DNA of 35,100 nucleotides from an uncultured Verrucomicrobiota bacterium (GCA_949283955.1 CASDUP010000006.1:1-35100); one strand, 5' to 3'. Numbered from the stretch's first letter, positions 8,548 to 17,566 are shown. Made by a program: numbers and translations. The notes: generated from the sequence alone by a model not told the origin.

Positions 8548-9501
8548 ATGGACAGAAGAAAATTCACAAAAACCACTATAGCCGCCGCACTCGGCGGAAT
8601 TTTCGCCAAAGGAGCATTAGCCCAGGTTTCTCCCTCCAATCCGGCAAAACCCTTCAAATTGAAATTCGCTCCCAATTTGAACCAATGCAAGACTACTCTC
8701 AAAGGCCTGAGCGTCTCCGACAAGATAAAGTATTTTTACGATTGCGGCTTCAGGGCTCTCGAAGACAACGGCATGCCTAACAGGCCCCGCGAAGAACAGG
8801 ACGCCATAGCAAAAACCATGTCGGATCTCGGAATGGAAATGGGGGTATTCTGCACCCTTATTCCATTTAACTGCGCACTCATGACCAACTTTATAATGCC
8901 CGACGACACTTCAAAAAAGCCCAAGCCCGACAAGAAGCGCGCAAGAGAATACATGAAGAAGAAGATGGAGGAAGGATGCGAATTGGCCAAGCGAGTCAAC
9001 GCGAAATGGTCGACGGTTCTTCCCGGATTGGAAGCTCCGAATATCCAGCCAGAGTTCCAATTTGCCAATGTCGTTGACAACCTCAGGTTCTGCTGCGACA
9101 CCCTCGAAAAGCACGGCCTGATAATAGTTCTGGAACCCCTAAACATAGAGAACCACCCCCTGTTATGGCTGAAGCGCACCGCCCAAGCCTACGCCGTCTG
9201 CCGCGCTGTCGACAGCAAGTGCTGCAAGATTCTCTTCGACATCTACCACCAGCAAATCACAGACGGAAATCTGATGAAAAACATAGACTACGCCTGGGAC
9301 GAGATAGCCTACTTCCAACAGGGCGACGTTCCCGGCCGCAAAGAGCCCGGAACCGGAGAGATAAACTTCAAAAGTCTATTCAAGTACATCCACGACAAGG
9401 GATACTCGGGAATCTACGGAATGGAACACGGACAATCCGAAAAGAGCCTCGAGGGCGACAAAAAATTGATGGCCGCCTACAGGGCCGTCGACTTGGATTA
9501 G
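8548..9501 (+). CDS. Tat-exported sugar isomerase/epimerase (hydroxypyruvate-isomerase-like TIM barrel)
   Basis: The 317-residue protein starts MDRRKFTKTTIAAALGG, a Tat signal ending near GALAQ. The rest is an AP-endonuclease-2/xylose-isomerase-like TIM barrel of the hydroxypyruvate isomerase subgroup. The metal and catalytic positions of the family are visible in LEPLNIENH, FDIYHQQITDG and GMEHG, and the subgroup signature EPGTGEINFKS is present. A clear ribosome binding site (GGAAAA, 7 bases before the ATG) fixes the start. Cytoplasmic Hyi enzymes act on hydroxypyruvate, but an exported copy beside two oxidoreductases and ThuA more likely isomerises or epimerises a keto sugar; that is inference. 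It follows the ThuA-HEAT gene by 24 bases and precedes the second oxidoreductase by 65. Confidence 0.85.
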   Translation: MDRRKFTKTTIAAALGGIFAKGALAQVSPSNPAKPFKLKFAPNLNQCKTTLKGLSVSDKIKYFYDCGFRALEDNGMPNRPREEQDAIAKTMSDLGMEMGVFCTLIPFNCALMTNFIMPDDTSKKPKPDKKRAREYMKKKMEEGCELAKRVNAKWSTVLPGLEAPNIQPEFQFANVVDNLRFCCDTLEKHGLIIVLEPLNIENHPLLWLKRTAQAYAVCRAVDSKCCKILFDIYHQQITDGNLMKNIDYAWDEIAYFQQGDVPGRKEPGTGEINFKSLFKYIHDKGYSGIYGMEHGQSEKSLEGDKKLMAAYRAVDLD

Positions 9502-9566
9502 AGAACTCTACCGCTTTAGAAAAAAATTAACTTATTTTGCAATCGTTAAAACATGAAAGGAATATG

Positions 9567-10910
9567 ATGGATAGAAGAAAATTCGTAGAAACCGGAGCAA
9601 TACTAGGAGCGGCGGCGACTTTGCCGAAATTCTCCTTTGCTTCCGTTAAGGGAAGCGACAAAATCAAAGTGGGGCTAGTAGGGTGCGGAGGACGCGGAAC
9701 CGGAGCCCTTCTGAACATGATTTGCGCCGACAGCAACATCAAGCTTGTCGCCATAGCCGATCTCTTTAAAGACAAGGTCGATGACGCCCTTGAAAGGGTT
9801 AGCAAGAGCTACGCGCGGAGAGTCAAAAGGGGCAGAATCTCTCTCGACGAAAAGTCCTTTGAAGAATGCCTAAACAAAAACAACGTAAAGAAGTTTGTTG
9901 GCTGGGACGCAATAGACCAGCTTCTAAAGGAGGACATCGATGTTGTAATAGAGGCCACACCTCCGGTCTTCCGCACGCCCCACTTCGAGAAGATAGTCGA
10001 GGCGGGCAAGAATGCTTTTCTCGAGAAACCCGTCTGCATTGACATCGTGCAGGCGCGCAAAGTTCTCGAAATTTCCAAAAAGGCCTCCGAAAAGGGGTTG
10101 AACATAGTTTGCGGAACGCAGCGCAGATTCCACCGTGGATACGAAGAAATAATTAAGCGCGTCCAGAACGGCGAAATAGGCGACATAATGGCGGCCCAGT
10201 GCTACTGGAACTCCAGCGACTATGTGGGACGCGCTCAGCTCAACCACGAGGAAATTCCGGTCGACGAGGTGGAGTACCAAGTTCGCAATTGGTTCAGCTT
10301 CATATGGACTTCGGGAGACCACATCGTCGAGCAGCACGTTCACAATTTGGACGTAGTAATGTGGGCGCTTGGGGACAACCGCATGCCTGTCGATGTGAGG
10401 GGAATGGGAGGTCGCTCTACCGATCTTCCCTACCCGAAATACGGAGATAGATTCAGCCATTTTGCGATAGATTTCGACATGGGTGACGGCCTGCGGCTCC
10501 AGAGCTATTGCCAGCAGGATCCGGGCTGCCAAAGCGAGGTTACTGAACGCGTGACAGGAACGAAGGGAATCATGTACACCGGACTTTACGGCAAGCAGCT
10601 TATCACCGACCTCAAGGGCAAAGTTATATTCCAAGCAGGACCCGAGCTCCAAAGGCCGGAGTGCATGGAAAGGGAACACTCCGCCCTGCTCAATTCCATA
10701 CGTAGCGGGGGACGGATTAACACGGTCGACAAGCTCGTCAACTCGTGCCTTCTAGCCATAGCGGGAAGAATGAGCGCCTTCTCTGGAAAGAAATTCAAAT
10801 TCGACTGGGTTGTTAAAAAATCCCAGGAAAGCCTCGCTCCGGAAAAGTTCGAGTTCGTCAAAAAGCCCGTGGGGCCGGTTCCGGTTCCCGGAAAGTACAA
10901 GCTCGTATAA
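9567..10910 (+). CDS. Tat-exported Gfo/Idh/MocA family oxidoreductase (second copy)
   Basis: A second, distantly related paralogue of the protein at 4708-6072. It begins MDRRKFVETGAILGAAATLP (Tat signal), then a Rossmann fold (DKIKVGLVGCGGRGTG, residues 31-46), the E-K-P motif at 153-155 and the active-site segment GDHIVEQHVHNLDVVMWAL. The QRRFHRGYEE and GRAQLNHEE segments are typical of the secreted subfamily. Two adjacent ATGs at 9564 and 9567 are both possible; the AAAGG at 9556-9560 is better spaced for 9567, which also gives the same MDRRKF start as the isomerase and phosphoesterase genes nearby. The product is 447 residues, of normal length. It is the last gene of the run and is followed by a strong terminator at 10936-10967. 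Confidence 0.88.
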   Translation: MDRRKFVETGAILGAAATLPKFSFASVKGSDKIKVGLVGCGGRGTGALLNMICADSNIKLVAIADLFKDKVDDALERVSKSYARRVKRGRISLDEKSFEECLNKNNVKKFVGWDAIDQLLKEDIDVVIEATPPVFRTPHFEKIVEAGKNAFLEKPVCIDIVQARKVLEISKKASEKGLNIVCGTQRRFHRGYEEIIKRVQNGEIGDIMAAQCYWNSSDYVGRAQLNHEEIPVDEVEYQVRNWFSFIWTSGDHIVEQHVHNLDVVMWALGDNRMPVDVRGMGGRSTDLPYPKYGDRFSHFAIDFDMGDGLRLQSYCQQDPGCQSEVTERVTGTKGIMYTGLYGKQLITDLKGKVIFQAGPELQRPECMEREHSALLNSIRSGGRINTVDKLVNSCLLAIAGRMSAFSGKKFKFDWVVKKSQESLAPEKFEFVKKPVGPVPVPGKYKLV

Positions 10911-10935
10911 ACAGCTCTTTGCAAGAATACAAGAA

Positions 10936-10967
10936 AACGGCGGAACATTTGTCCGCCGTTTTTTTTT
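10936..10967. terminator. Bidirectional Rho-independent terminator
   Basis: The stem AACGGCGGA (10936-10944) pairs with TCCGCCGTT (10952-10960) around a 7-base loop. A run of nine T follows on the plus strand, and an A-rich stretch on the other side gives a weaker T-run on the minus strand. It ends the plus-strand oxidoreductase operon and can also serve the leftward phosphoesterase transcript. Confidence 0.85.
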
Positions 10968-11031
10968 GCCGGAAAATTTTCGGAGCAAAGAAGCAAACTC
11001 CACAATGCCCCACAAAAAACCGGCCCCACTA

Positions 11032-11979
11032 TCAAACCGGCACGACGTTCAAAGTCAGAAATTGCTGCTTCTGGAAAAATGCCGGCGTGACCACTTGGAA
11101 CTTCCCTCCGCTGTAGTCCTCGGTCTTTCTATGCGTATGCCCCGCAAGAACCCCTATCGCATTCGGATTTTCCATCAACAAATTTCTCAATTCGAAGTTC
11201 CCGTCGGGTTGCTTCGGCGGATTTTTATGCCTGCGCTCAATCTTGTACACTCTGTCGGTCTTTTCTCCCCAATTCGGATTTCCGCATGCAAAGCCCAGAC
11301 CCCTGCCTTCAAAGTAGAACGGAATATGTACGCAAAATATCGAAGGCAAGCCTTCGTCCAGCTCGCGCCTTACAAAGTCGAGCTGCTCCCGGGAAATGGA
11401 GTTTGCAGAATCGTCCAACAAAATAAATTTTAAACCGTTCACCACTTCGGAATAGCAATAGGGATTCCTTCCGAAATACAGGGGCGACAATTTCTCTATC
11501 CATTTGTTGTGAATTTCAACCTGTGGGGTTTCCGGACCTATTCCCTCAAAGTGCCAATCGTGGTTCCCGGAAATATACCTGCATGGAACAGGCGACGCTT
11601 TCATGCACTCGCAAACAGTCTTGATGTTGTACTCCGATGGAAAATTTATCAGATCTCCCAAAATCAAAACTAAATCGTACTTCTCCTTCCCTGCGCGATT
11701 TAGAGCCGCCGCCAAAGCTTCCTTTTTGGGCCTCTTTTTGGACGCGTTGTGCATTCTGGCGGCATATCCCAAATAGGGCTCTTCAAGACCTTTGTCATAG
11801 GATATGTGGGCATCGCCAATAACCATTATTTTGGACGGCTTCTCCACCCCTTCGCACGCGAGAAACAGATTCTCCCCCGTCACGGAAAGGGAATACTTTT
11901 TACTACGTGCTTTCGGGATTGAACAGCCTGCCAATACTCCCGATGCCAATATTGAAAAACCGAATTTCCTCCTGTCCAT
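11032..11979 (-). CDS. Tat-exported calcineurin-like metallophosphoesterase, probable lipoprotein
   Basis: The 315-residue protein starts MDRRKFGFSILASGVLAGCS: twin arginines at 3-4, a hydrophobic segment and a lipobox L-A-G-C19, so it is probably Tat-exported and then lipid-anchored. The metallophosphoesterase motifs follow in order: GDAH, GDLINFPS, GNHDW, a histidine in VHIPFY and the closing GHTH. These bind a two-metal centre that hydrolyses phosphomonoesters or diesters; substrate is unknown. It lies 5 bases after the nucleoside-hydrolase-like gene, so the two are one transcript, and together they could release a sugar or base from nucleotides outside the inner membrane. That joint role is inference. 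The start is fixed by the Tat motif. Confidence 0.87.
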   Translation of the reverse strand: MDRRKFGFSILASGVLAGCSIPKARSKKYSLSVTGENLFLACEGVEKPSKIMVIGDAHISYDKGLEEPYLGYAARMHNASKKRPKKEALAAALNRAGKEKYDLVLILGDLINFPSEYNIKTVCECMKASPVPCRYISGNHDWHFEGIGPETPQVEIHNKWIEKLSPLYFGRNPYCYSEVVNGLKFILLDDSANSISREQLDFVRRELDEGLPSIFCVHIPFYFEGRGLGFACGNPNWGEKTDRVYKIERRHKNPPKQPDGNFELRNLLMENPNAIGVLAGHTHRKTEDYSGGKFQVVTPAFFQKQQFLTLNVVPV

Positions 11980-11984
11980 AGCTC

Positions 11985-13010
11985 TTATTTCTGTGTCGGA
12001 TTATAAGAACAGAGATCCTCCATTCTCTCTATGATGTTTTTTATATCCCTCTCGTTGGGAACAAGAATATATCTGTGTTTCCCGGACGCCTTTTGGGTAA
12101 ACGAAGTCCTCCCTTTTTCGTCGACGGAAACAACCCCCGGCTCGCTCAAATCGAAAGAGCTCGGCTCGGCCACCACAAGAACGGACGTCATGTCCCAAGA
12201 AGGTCTGTCGTGCCTGCCATTTGTATTTTTACCCGCTCGGGCAGCGTACAGATTGTAGGCGTCAGCCACGGGATTCCCCCCTTTTACCCTGTACATGTCT
12301 GTATCGACCGAATCGTGCGGGAAGCAAATCGCTTTGCCCACTTCGAATCCGCTAAACACTATCGGAACCGGACAATTTTCAACAAAATACTTAAATGCCG
12401 GAATGTCCTTTACAACATTGTACTCTGGTTTTTCTACACCCGAGAAGTCACCAGCCATTACCGAAAAATACGACACTTTTTTTGCCACTAGTTCGGATCC
12501 GCTAAGAGGAGAAATTTCGTCCGGCTCGGACTTGAGGAGATTTGATACGTTCGTGGAAAACCCCACGCTTATATATACTACTCCGCCATCCTCGGAATCC
12601 GCCAAAAACTTCCTCAAACCCTTCACTGCCGGCACCAACTCCGACTTCGTATCCACCCTTCTGGGATATTGATACGCCCCGAATTTATCCGTCTTTTCCG
12701 AAACCTGCTTGTTAAACAGCCCGTCCTTCTTCGTGGGCCCCTCCGTGCCGAGAAAAAATATCGGTATGTCCCCCCTGCCGTAAAATTCGTTGACCACGCT
12801 TACATAAACCGGAGCGTAAACGTTGGCCTTGTTTACCGAGCATGCGCCTAGAGAAAGCTTCCCTGCCTTCTCATACGCATGAAGCATCACAAGAGCGAGG
12901 GCATCGTCAACGTCGTTTCCCATATCGGTGTCGAAAATAACCTTCGCCGGTTTCGCCGAAGCAAATGATATTAACAATGTCAGTGAGAATAGCGCTATTA
13001 TACGTGTCAT
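11985..13010 (-). CDS. Exported nucleoside-hydrolase-like protein
   Basis: The product (341 residues from the ATG at 13010) has a Sec signal peptide (MTRIIALFSLTLLISFASA) followed at once by the calcium-binding signature of nucleoside hydrolases, FDTDMGNDVDD (residues 26-36). This family cleaves the N-glycosidic bond of nucleosides to base plus ribose. Later segments (SVGFSTNVSNLL, VIFSGFEVGKAI, DRPSWDMTSV) fit the IU-nucleoside hydrolase fold. The frame extends 12 codons upstream to a TTG at 13046, but the ATG gives the better signal peptide. It is exported, which is unusual for the classical enzymes but common for relatives in this phylum. The phosphoesterase gene starts 5 bases downstream of its stop. 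It diverges from aroC. Confidence 0.83.
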   Translation of the reverse strand: MTRIIALFSLTLLISFASAKPAKVIFDTDMGNDVDDALALVMLHAYEKAGKLSLGACSVNKANVYAPVYVSVVNEFYGRGDIPIFFLGTEGPTKKDGLFNKQVSEKTDKFGAYQYPRRVDTKSELVPAVKGLRKFLADSEDGGVVYISVGFSTNVSNLLKSEPDEISPLSGSELVAKKVSYFSVMAGDFSGVEKPEYNVVKDIPAFKYFVENCPVPIVFSGFEVGKAICFPHDSVDTDMYRVKGGNPVADAYNLYAARAGKNTNGRHDRPSWDMTSVLVVAEPSSFDLSEPGVVSVDEKGRTSFTQKASGKHRYILVPNERDIKNIIERMEDLCSYNPTQK

Positions 13011-13118
13011 AGGGGCAATTATGGACAAAATACGATGCTTTTGCAAAACTTTTTTGCCGTCCGACTTTGCAAGCGTTAATTACTTGAAAACGAAATAAAA
13101 TTGGATTCAGATAGTCGC

Positions 13119-14192
13119 ATGGGAAACACTTTCGGAAGAATTTTCAGAATCGCAACATTCGGGGAGAGCCACGGGAAATCGGTCGGCTGCGTTATCGACG
13201 GCTGCCCCTCTGGAATTCCCCTGTCCGAAAGCGACATTCAACCCGCCCTCGACAGGCGCCGCCCCGGGCAAAGCGCCATATCCACCAACAGAAAAGAGTC
13301 CGACACCTGCTCTATAGAATCGGGAGTGTACGAGGGAAAGACTACCGGAACCCCGATATGCATACTGGTAAAAAACACGGACGCGCGCCCCGCCGACTAC
13401 TCGGAAATAGCCAAGCTGTGGAGACCCTCCCACGCCGATTTCACCTACGACGCAAAGTACGGCTTTAGGGATCCGCGCGGGGGAGGCAGGAGTTCGGCGA
13501 GGGAAACCATTGCCAGAGTAGCCGCGGGAGAAGTCGCCAGAAAAGTTTTGGGCGGCGGAGTAAAAATTCGAGCCTGGGTGGAAAGCGTGCACAGCATAGC
13601 AATGCCAGCTCTAAAAGAACTTCCATCGCTCGAGGAGGTCGAGGCATCTCCCGTGAGATGCCCACACGCACCGACCGCCGCAAAAATGTTCGAATTTATA
13701 AAGAAGGCAAAAGCCGAAGGAGACAGCGTCGGGGGAGTTATAGCATGCGGAATAGAAGGCCTTGAAGCGGGACTGGGAGAGCCCTCTTTCGACAGGCTCG
13801 AAGCCCTGCTTGCCCACGCAATGCTTTCCATTCCTGCCACCAAGGGCTTCGAATTCGGCAGCGGATTCGCCGGAACCAGAATGTTCGGATCTCAGCACAA
13901 CGACCCATTTTCCATCGACCAGAATGGAAAGATATCCGTAGGGAAGAACGCCGCCGGAGGGATACTCGGCGGAATAAGCTCGGGATTCCCGATAAAATTT
14001 AGGGTGGCGTTCAAACCGACCGCCACAATAGCAAAGGAACAAAATACCATATCGCGCGAGCTAAAGCCCACCACGGTGGTCGGGCGCGGACGCCACGATC
14101 CGTGCGTGCTACCAAGGGCCGTTCCAATTGTGGAAGCGATGGCTGCGCTCGTTCTTGCGGACCTGAAACTTCTTCAAAAGAGATTCGGATAA
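13119..14192 (+). CDS. aroC: Chorismate synthase
   Basis: The enzyme makes chorismate from 5-enolpyruvylshikimate-3-phosphate with reduced FMN, the last step of the shikimate pathway. The family signatures are all present: MGNTFGRIFRIATFGESHG at the start, the GRPGQ-type segment RRRPGQSAI, the FRDPRGGGRSSARETIARVAAGE block, and GRGRHDPCVLPRAVPIVEAM near the C-terminus. The ATG at 13119 matches the conserved N-terminus; the open frame reaches a TTG at 13101. Length (357 residues) is normal. The next gene starts 3 bases after its stop, making aroC the first gene of an aroC-unknown-hisC-hisB-hisH run. The promoter lies in the 108 bases shared with the divergent nucleoside-hydrolase-like gene. 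Confidence 0.97.
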   Translation: MGNTFGRIFRIATFGESHGKSVGCVIDGCPSGIPLSESDIQPALDRRRPGQSAISTNRKESDTCSIESGVYEGKTTGTPICILVKNTDARPADYSEIAKLWRPSHADFTYDAKYGFRDPRGGGRSSARETIARVAAGEVARKVLGGGVKIRAWVESVHSIAMPALKELPSLEEVEASPVRCPHAPTAAKMFEFIKKAKAEGDSVGGVIACGIEGLEAGLGEPSFDRLEALLAHAMLSIPATKGFEFGSGFAGTRMFGSQHNDPFSIDQNGKISVGKNAAGGILGGISSGFPIKFRVAFKPTATIAKEQNTISRELKPTTVVGRGRHDPCVLPRAVPIVEAMAALVLADLKLLQKRFG

Positions 14193-14195
14193 AAA

Positions 14196-14990
14196 ATGAG
14201 CATACCGACGTACTTGATTTTGGGCAGTCCCACGAGCGGCAGATGCGGAATAGCCCGGGGAATAATTTCCTCGGCATTGGGCGACGACGAATTTTGCGGA
14301 GTGTACGTCTCCGAAAACGAAGTGCCCACCGAATTCGACAAGGGGATAGCCTCCGCTCCGAACGCGGGATTCATGCGCTACTCGTCTCCGGAAGACGCCG
14401 CAAAGAAAATCGCCGCCCTCGACGAGAAAAAATTTACCCAGATTCTGTTCATAGGGGACTCCACGAAGTCTCCCGCCGACAACGTCGAGGACTTCTCCGA
14501 AACCCTCAAGCTTTCGGAAGGAAACGCCAGGCTGGCTAGAATATGGAGCGTGTTCGACTGTTCCATGTATTCGATGTTCCCAAAGGAGACCACTCCATAC
14601 TTCGACGCGCTATCGCATTTTGCCGATTGCGTGCTTTTGTCGCGGCGCTCGGGAGTGCCTAACAGAGACGTGGAAAATCTGAAGTCACGCTACGAGAAGA
14701 TGCGCCACCCGCATTTGTTCGAAATGGTGGACAAAAATTTTCAGGTGAAAAATCCCATGGAAATTTTGGTTGAGGAACCGAGAAGAATATCCATGTTCTT
14801 TGACGAATACGATCCGCTCGACGAGCTCGACTTGGACGAGGAAAATCTCCCCGAGGAGCCCTTCAACCTTGAGCGCAAAACCGACCCTTACATGGAGCGC
14901 TCGCGCAATGGGGAGAGGCTGAAAGAGATTCCGGACGTGAGGGAATTCGCACGAATGGCCCGCGAGGCGGAAAGGCGGAAACAATCATGA
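14196..14990 (+). CDS. Unknown protein with a degenerate P-loop-like start
   Basis: I do not recognise this 264-residue protein with certainty. It begins MSIPTYLILGSPTSGRCGIA, which looks like a strand followed by a nucleotide-binding loop (G-x4-G-R-C) in which the usual K-S/T is replaced by R-C. Later strands (ILFIGDST, LARIWSVFDCS, DCVLLSRRSG) fit a P-loop GTPase-type alpha/beta fold such as the CobW/G3E group, but the switch and base-recognition motifs are not evident. Residues from about 180 on are acidic (DEYDPLDELDLDEENLPEE) and probably disordered, ending in a basic tail. It sits 3 bases after aroC and its TGA overlaps the ATG of hisC (ATGA), so it is translated with amino-acid biosynthesis genes. 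A link to that pathway is only contextual. Confidence 0.75.
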   Translation: MSIPTYLILGSPTSGRCGIARGIISSALGDDEFCGVYVSENEVPTEFDKGIASAPNAGFMRYSSPEDAAKKIAALDEKKFTQILFIGDSTKSPADNVEDFSETLKLSEGNARLARIWSVFDCSMYSMFPKETTPYFDALSHFADCVLLSRRSGVPNRDVENLKSRYEKMRHPHLFEMVDKNFQVKNPMEILVEEPRRISMFFDEYDPLDELDLDEENLPEEPFNLERKTDPYMERSRNGERLKEIPDVREFARMAREAERRKQS

Positions 14991-16153
14991 AATTTAAAGA
15001 AAAAAACTTCGACAAAAAAAATGTCTCCGACGCGGTACAGAAAGTGTCCGCGTACGTTCCGGGAGAACAGCCGAAAGGAGGCGGCTGGATAAAGCTCAAC
15101 ACAAACGAGCTGCCGTACCCCCCCTCTCCAAAGGCGGTAAGCGCCGTCAAGCTCGAACTGGGTTCCGGCGAAAAGCTGAGGCTGTATCCGGATCCGTCGA
15201 GCTTCGAACTCAGATCCGCCATTGCCAAATTTTTTGGCTTGAAACCCGAAAACGTTCTTGCCGGAAACGGCAGCGACGACGTATTGAATTTGGCCGTGCG
15301 CGCCTTTTCCGACAAGGCGAGAAAAATAGCAAGCTTCGACCCGTGCTACACCCTATATCCGGTCCTCGCCAAAATACAGGGGAGCGAAATTGTCCATATT
15401 CCCATCGGAAAAGACTTCAAGTTGGACATTCCAGCCCTGTTAAAAAGCGGAGCCAACATTCTCTTTTTCACAAATCCAAACGCACCCACGGGATTCGGAT
15501 TCGACGAAAAAACTGTCGCGGAAATTTTGGAAAAGTTCGACGGGCTTGTCCTGGTGGACGAGGCTTACGCCCCATTCGCGAAATATTCCGCCGCGAAATT
15601 TGTCGGCAAATATCCAAACCTGATAGTAAGCGGAACTCTCTCCAAAGGCTGGGGACTTGCGGGAATGCGCGTCGGCTGGGCGCTCGGATCACCCGCTGTT
15701 ATATCCACCCTCGACAAAGTCAGGGACAGCTACAACTTGGACAGGCTCGCGCAGGCGGCAGGAGCCGCGGCCATTTCCGACAAAAAATACCATGCCAAGG
15801 TAGTTTCGGCAGTTTTGCGCGAACGGAAAAAAGCGGAGTCTTTTTTCGACAAGCTCGGTTGGCAACATCCGAAAAGCTCTTCAAATTTCCTGCTCGTGGA
15901 ACCCAAAACCCCGTGCGGGAAATCCGGACCAAAACAGGCAGGAGAGCTGTTCGAGTTCTTGAAAAGCAAAAAAGTTTTGGTAAGATACTTCCCGAACTCT
16001 CCGGAGATAAATTCGAAAATTAGGATTACAATCGGAACTCCGGAACAGATGGCAGCGCTGGAAAAGCGCGTTCTGGAATGGATTGAAAAGCGGACGAGGG
16101 AATGCAAATGCGGTTCGCTAAACAAGCAAAAAACCAAAGGCGCGAAGTCATGA
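14987..16153 (+). CDS. hisC: Histidinol-phosphate aminotransferase
   Basis: This PLP enzyme of fold type I transfers an amino group from glutamate to imidazole-acetol phosphate in histidine synthesis. The substrate/cofactor motifs are [38 protein letters not shown] and [17 protein letters not shown], with the PLP-binding lysine at K220. At 388 residues it is slightly longer than usual because of a basic C-terminal tail. The start ATG overlaps the stop of the preceding gene and its own TGA overlaps the hisB ATG, so translation is probably coupled on both sides. The hisB neighbour supports HisC over other class II aminotransferases. Confidence 0.93.
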   Translation: MKFKEKNFDKKNVSDAVQKVSAYVPGEQPKGGGWIKLNTNELPYPPSPKAVSAVKLELGSGEKLRLYPDPSSFELRSAIAKFFGLKPENVLAGNGSDDVLNLAVRAFSDKARKIASFDPCYTLYPVLAKIQGSEIVHIPIGKDFKLDIPALLKSGANILFFTNPNAPTGFGFDEKTVAEILEKFDGLVLVDEAYAPFAKYSAAKFVGKYPNLIVSGTLSKGWGLAGMRVGWALGSPAVISTLDKVRDSYNLDRLAQAAGAAAISDKKYHAKVVSAVLRERKKAESFFDKLGWQHPKSSSNFLLVEPKTPCGKSGPKQAGELFEFLKSKKVLVRYFPNSPEINSKIRITIGTPEQMAALEKRVLEWIEKRTRECKCGSLNKQKTKGAKS

Positions 16154-16740
16154 AACGAGAGGCGAAAATAACCCGCGAAACAAAAGAGACGCAAATTTCC
16201 ATGGAGCTGAACTTGGACGGCTCCGGGGAATACGACGTGCAAACCGGAATTCCCTTCTTCAACCACATGCTGGAACTTTTCTCGAGGCATGGAATTTTCG
16301 ATCTAAAATTGAAAGCGCACGGAGACATAGAAATCGACTATCACCACACGGTGGAAGACGTGGGCATAGTGCTCGGACAAGCCGTGAAAAAATGCGTCGG
16401 GAACAAGGCGGGCATGAACCGCTACGGATTCTTCATTCTCCCGATGGACGAAACTCTTGCCAGAGTCGCCATAGACCTTTGCGACCGCCCATTCCTTATT
16501 TACGACGCCGACGACGGAGAGCGCCGCGTCCGCGACTTCAACGTGTCTCTTTGCAGGGAGTTCTTTCAAGCCTTTGCAAACTCGGCCGGGGCAAATCTCC
16601 ACGTAAAGCTGGAGTACGGAAACGAACCCCACCACGCCGCGGAAGCCATGTTCAAATGCTTCGCAAAAGCCCTTTCACAGGCTGTGGCGATAGACCCTAG
16701 AAGGGGGAACAACCTTCCCACTACAAAGGGAAAAATTTGA
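16150..16740 (+). CDS. hisB: Imidazoleglycerol-phosphate dehydratase
   Basis: The 196-residue monofunctional dehydratase catalyses the sixth step of histidine synthesis. Metal-binding histidine motifs are clear in both halves: [13 protein letters not shown] and [16 protein letters not shown] in the first, and the [21 protein letters not shown] block in the second. There is no fused histidinol-phosphatase domain. The frame is open from 16102, but the ATG at 16150 overlaps the hisC stop (ATGA) and matches the family N-terminus ([16 protein letters not shown]). It is followed after 11 bases by hisH. Confidence 0.96.
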   Translation: MKREAKITRETKETQISMELNLDGSGEYDVQTGIPFFNHMLELFSRHGIFDLKLKAHGDIEIDYHHTVEDVGIVLGQAVKKCVGNKAGMNRYGFFILPMDETLARVAIDLCDRPFLIYDADDGERRVRDFNVSLCREFFQAFANSAGANLHVKLEYGNEPHHAAEAMFKCFAKALSQAVAIDPRRGNNLPTTKGKI

Positions 16741-16751
16741 GCCGCTTCGAT

Positions 16752-17378
16752 ATGTCTAAAAAGGTCGCGATAATAGACTACGGAATGGGCAATCTCATGA
16801 GCGTGTTTCGCGCGTGGCAGGCGGCTGGAGCCGACGCGAAAGTGGTATCGTCCCCCTCCGAAATATCGGACGCAAGAATCTTGGTCTTCCCCGGACAGGG
16901 AGCCATTTCCGACGCCATGAAACTTCTCGACTCCACGGGCTTTTCGGACTCGATTCGCGAGTGGATTTCCTCCGACAAGCCCTTCTTCGGAATATGCCTC
17001 GGACTCCAAGCCCTCTTCAAAAAATCTGAGGAAGCCCCCGTTCCGTGCCTCGGAGTGTTTGAGGGGGAAGTGAAGAAAATGCGCCCCCAAAAGGGGTTTA
17101 AAATCCCTCACATGGGATGGAACAACGTCGATTTTAAAAGGGAAAAGGGCGAGCGCTTTTTATCGGGAATAGACTCACCGAAAGATCAATTTTATTTCGT
17201 CCACAGCTTCTGCGTATCCACCCCAGACGAATCCATAGTGTTCGGAACCACGGAATACGGAGGGATCAACTTCGCTAGCGCAGTGGCTAAGGGGAACCTC
17301 TTGGCGACCCAATTCCACCCGGAAAAAAGCCAGGCAAAGGGAATAGCCTTGTATAAAAATTTCCTCTCCGCAGTCTAA
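16752..17378 (+). CDS. hisH: Imidazole glycerol phosphate synthase, glutaminase subunit
   Basis: HisH releases ammonia from glutamine and channels it to HisF. The 208-residue class I glutamine amidotransferase has the start VAIIDYGMGNL, the nucleophile C82 in FFGICLGLQ, and the histidine-glutamate pair in TQFHPEKSQ near the C-terminus. The ATG at 16752 is chosen; an in-frame TTG at 16737 that overlaps the hisB stop would add five residues and cannot be excluded. hisF and hisA do not follow, so the rest of the pathway is encoded elsewhere. The gene ends this run; about 190 bases without a gene follow before gltA. Confidence 0.95.
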   Translation: MSKKVAIIDYGMGNLMSVFRAWQAAGADAKVVSSPSEISDARILVFPGQGAISDAMKLLDSTGFSDSIREWISSDKPFFGICLGLQALFKKSEEAPVPCLGVFEGEVKKMRPQKGFKIPHMGWNNVDFKREKGERFLSGIDSPKDQFYFVHSFCVSTPDESIVFGTTEYGGINFASAVAKGNLLATQFHPEKSQAKGIALYKNFLSAV

Positions 17379-17548
17379 AAGCTCCGGAAGTTTTTCGAAA
17401 AATTTTAGAAAAAACCGAAAAAATTTAGGAATTCTAAAAATCGAATCTTTGAAGAATGTTCGGACCGGCGAAAACGCCCGAACAAAGAAAGCTCGTTCGA
17501 ACTCGTCGAAACGGAAATTTTTTCGTTGCGCATTTGCCGTTAAATTTC

Positions 17549-17566
17549 AATATGTGAACACATATT
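17549..17566. promoter_or_regulatory. Perfect inverted repeat abutting the gltA start codon
   Basis: AATATGTG (17549-17556) and CACATATT (17559-17566) form an 8-base perfect inverted repeat with an AA spacer, and the gltA ATG begins at the very next base. No ribosome binding site precedes the ATG. It could be an operator for a dimeric regulator, or in RNA a hairpin touching the start codon. The symmetry is seen; the function is inferred. Confidence 0.4.

Noticed and set aside
16737..16751. TTG start for hisH overlapping the hisB stop
   Set aside because: The ATG at 16752 gives the normal family N-terminus; the TTG would only add five unconserved residues, though it is not excluded.
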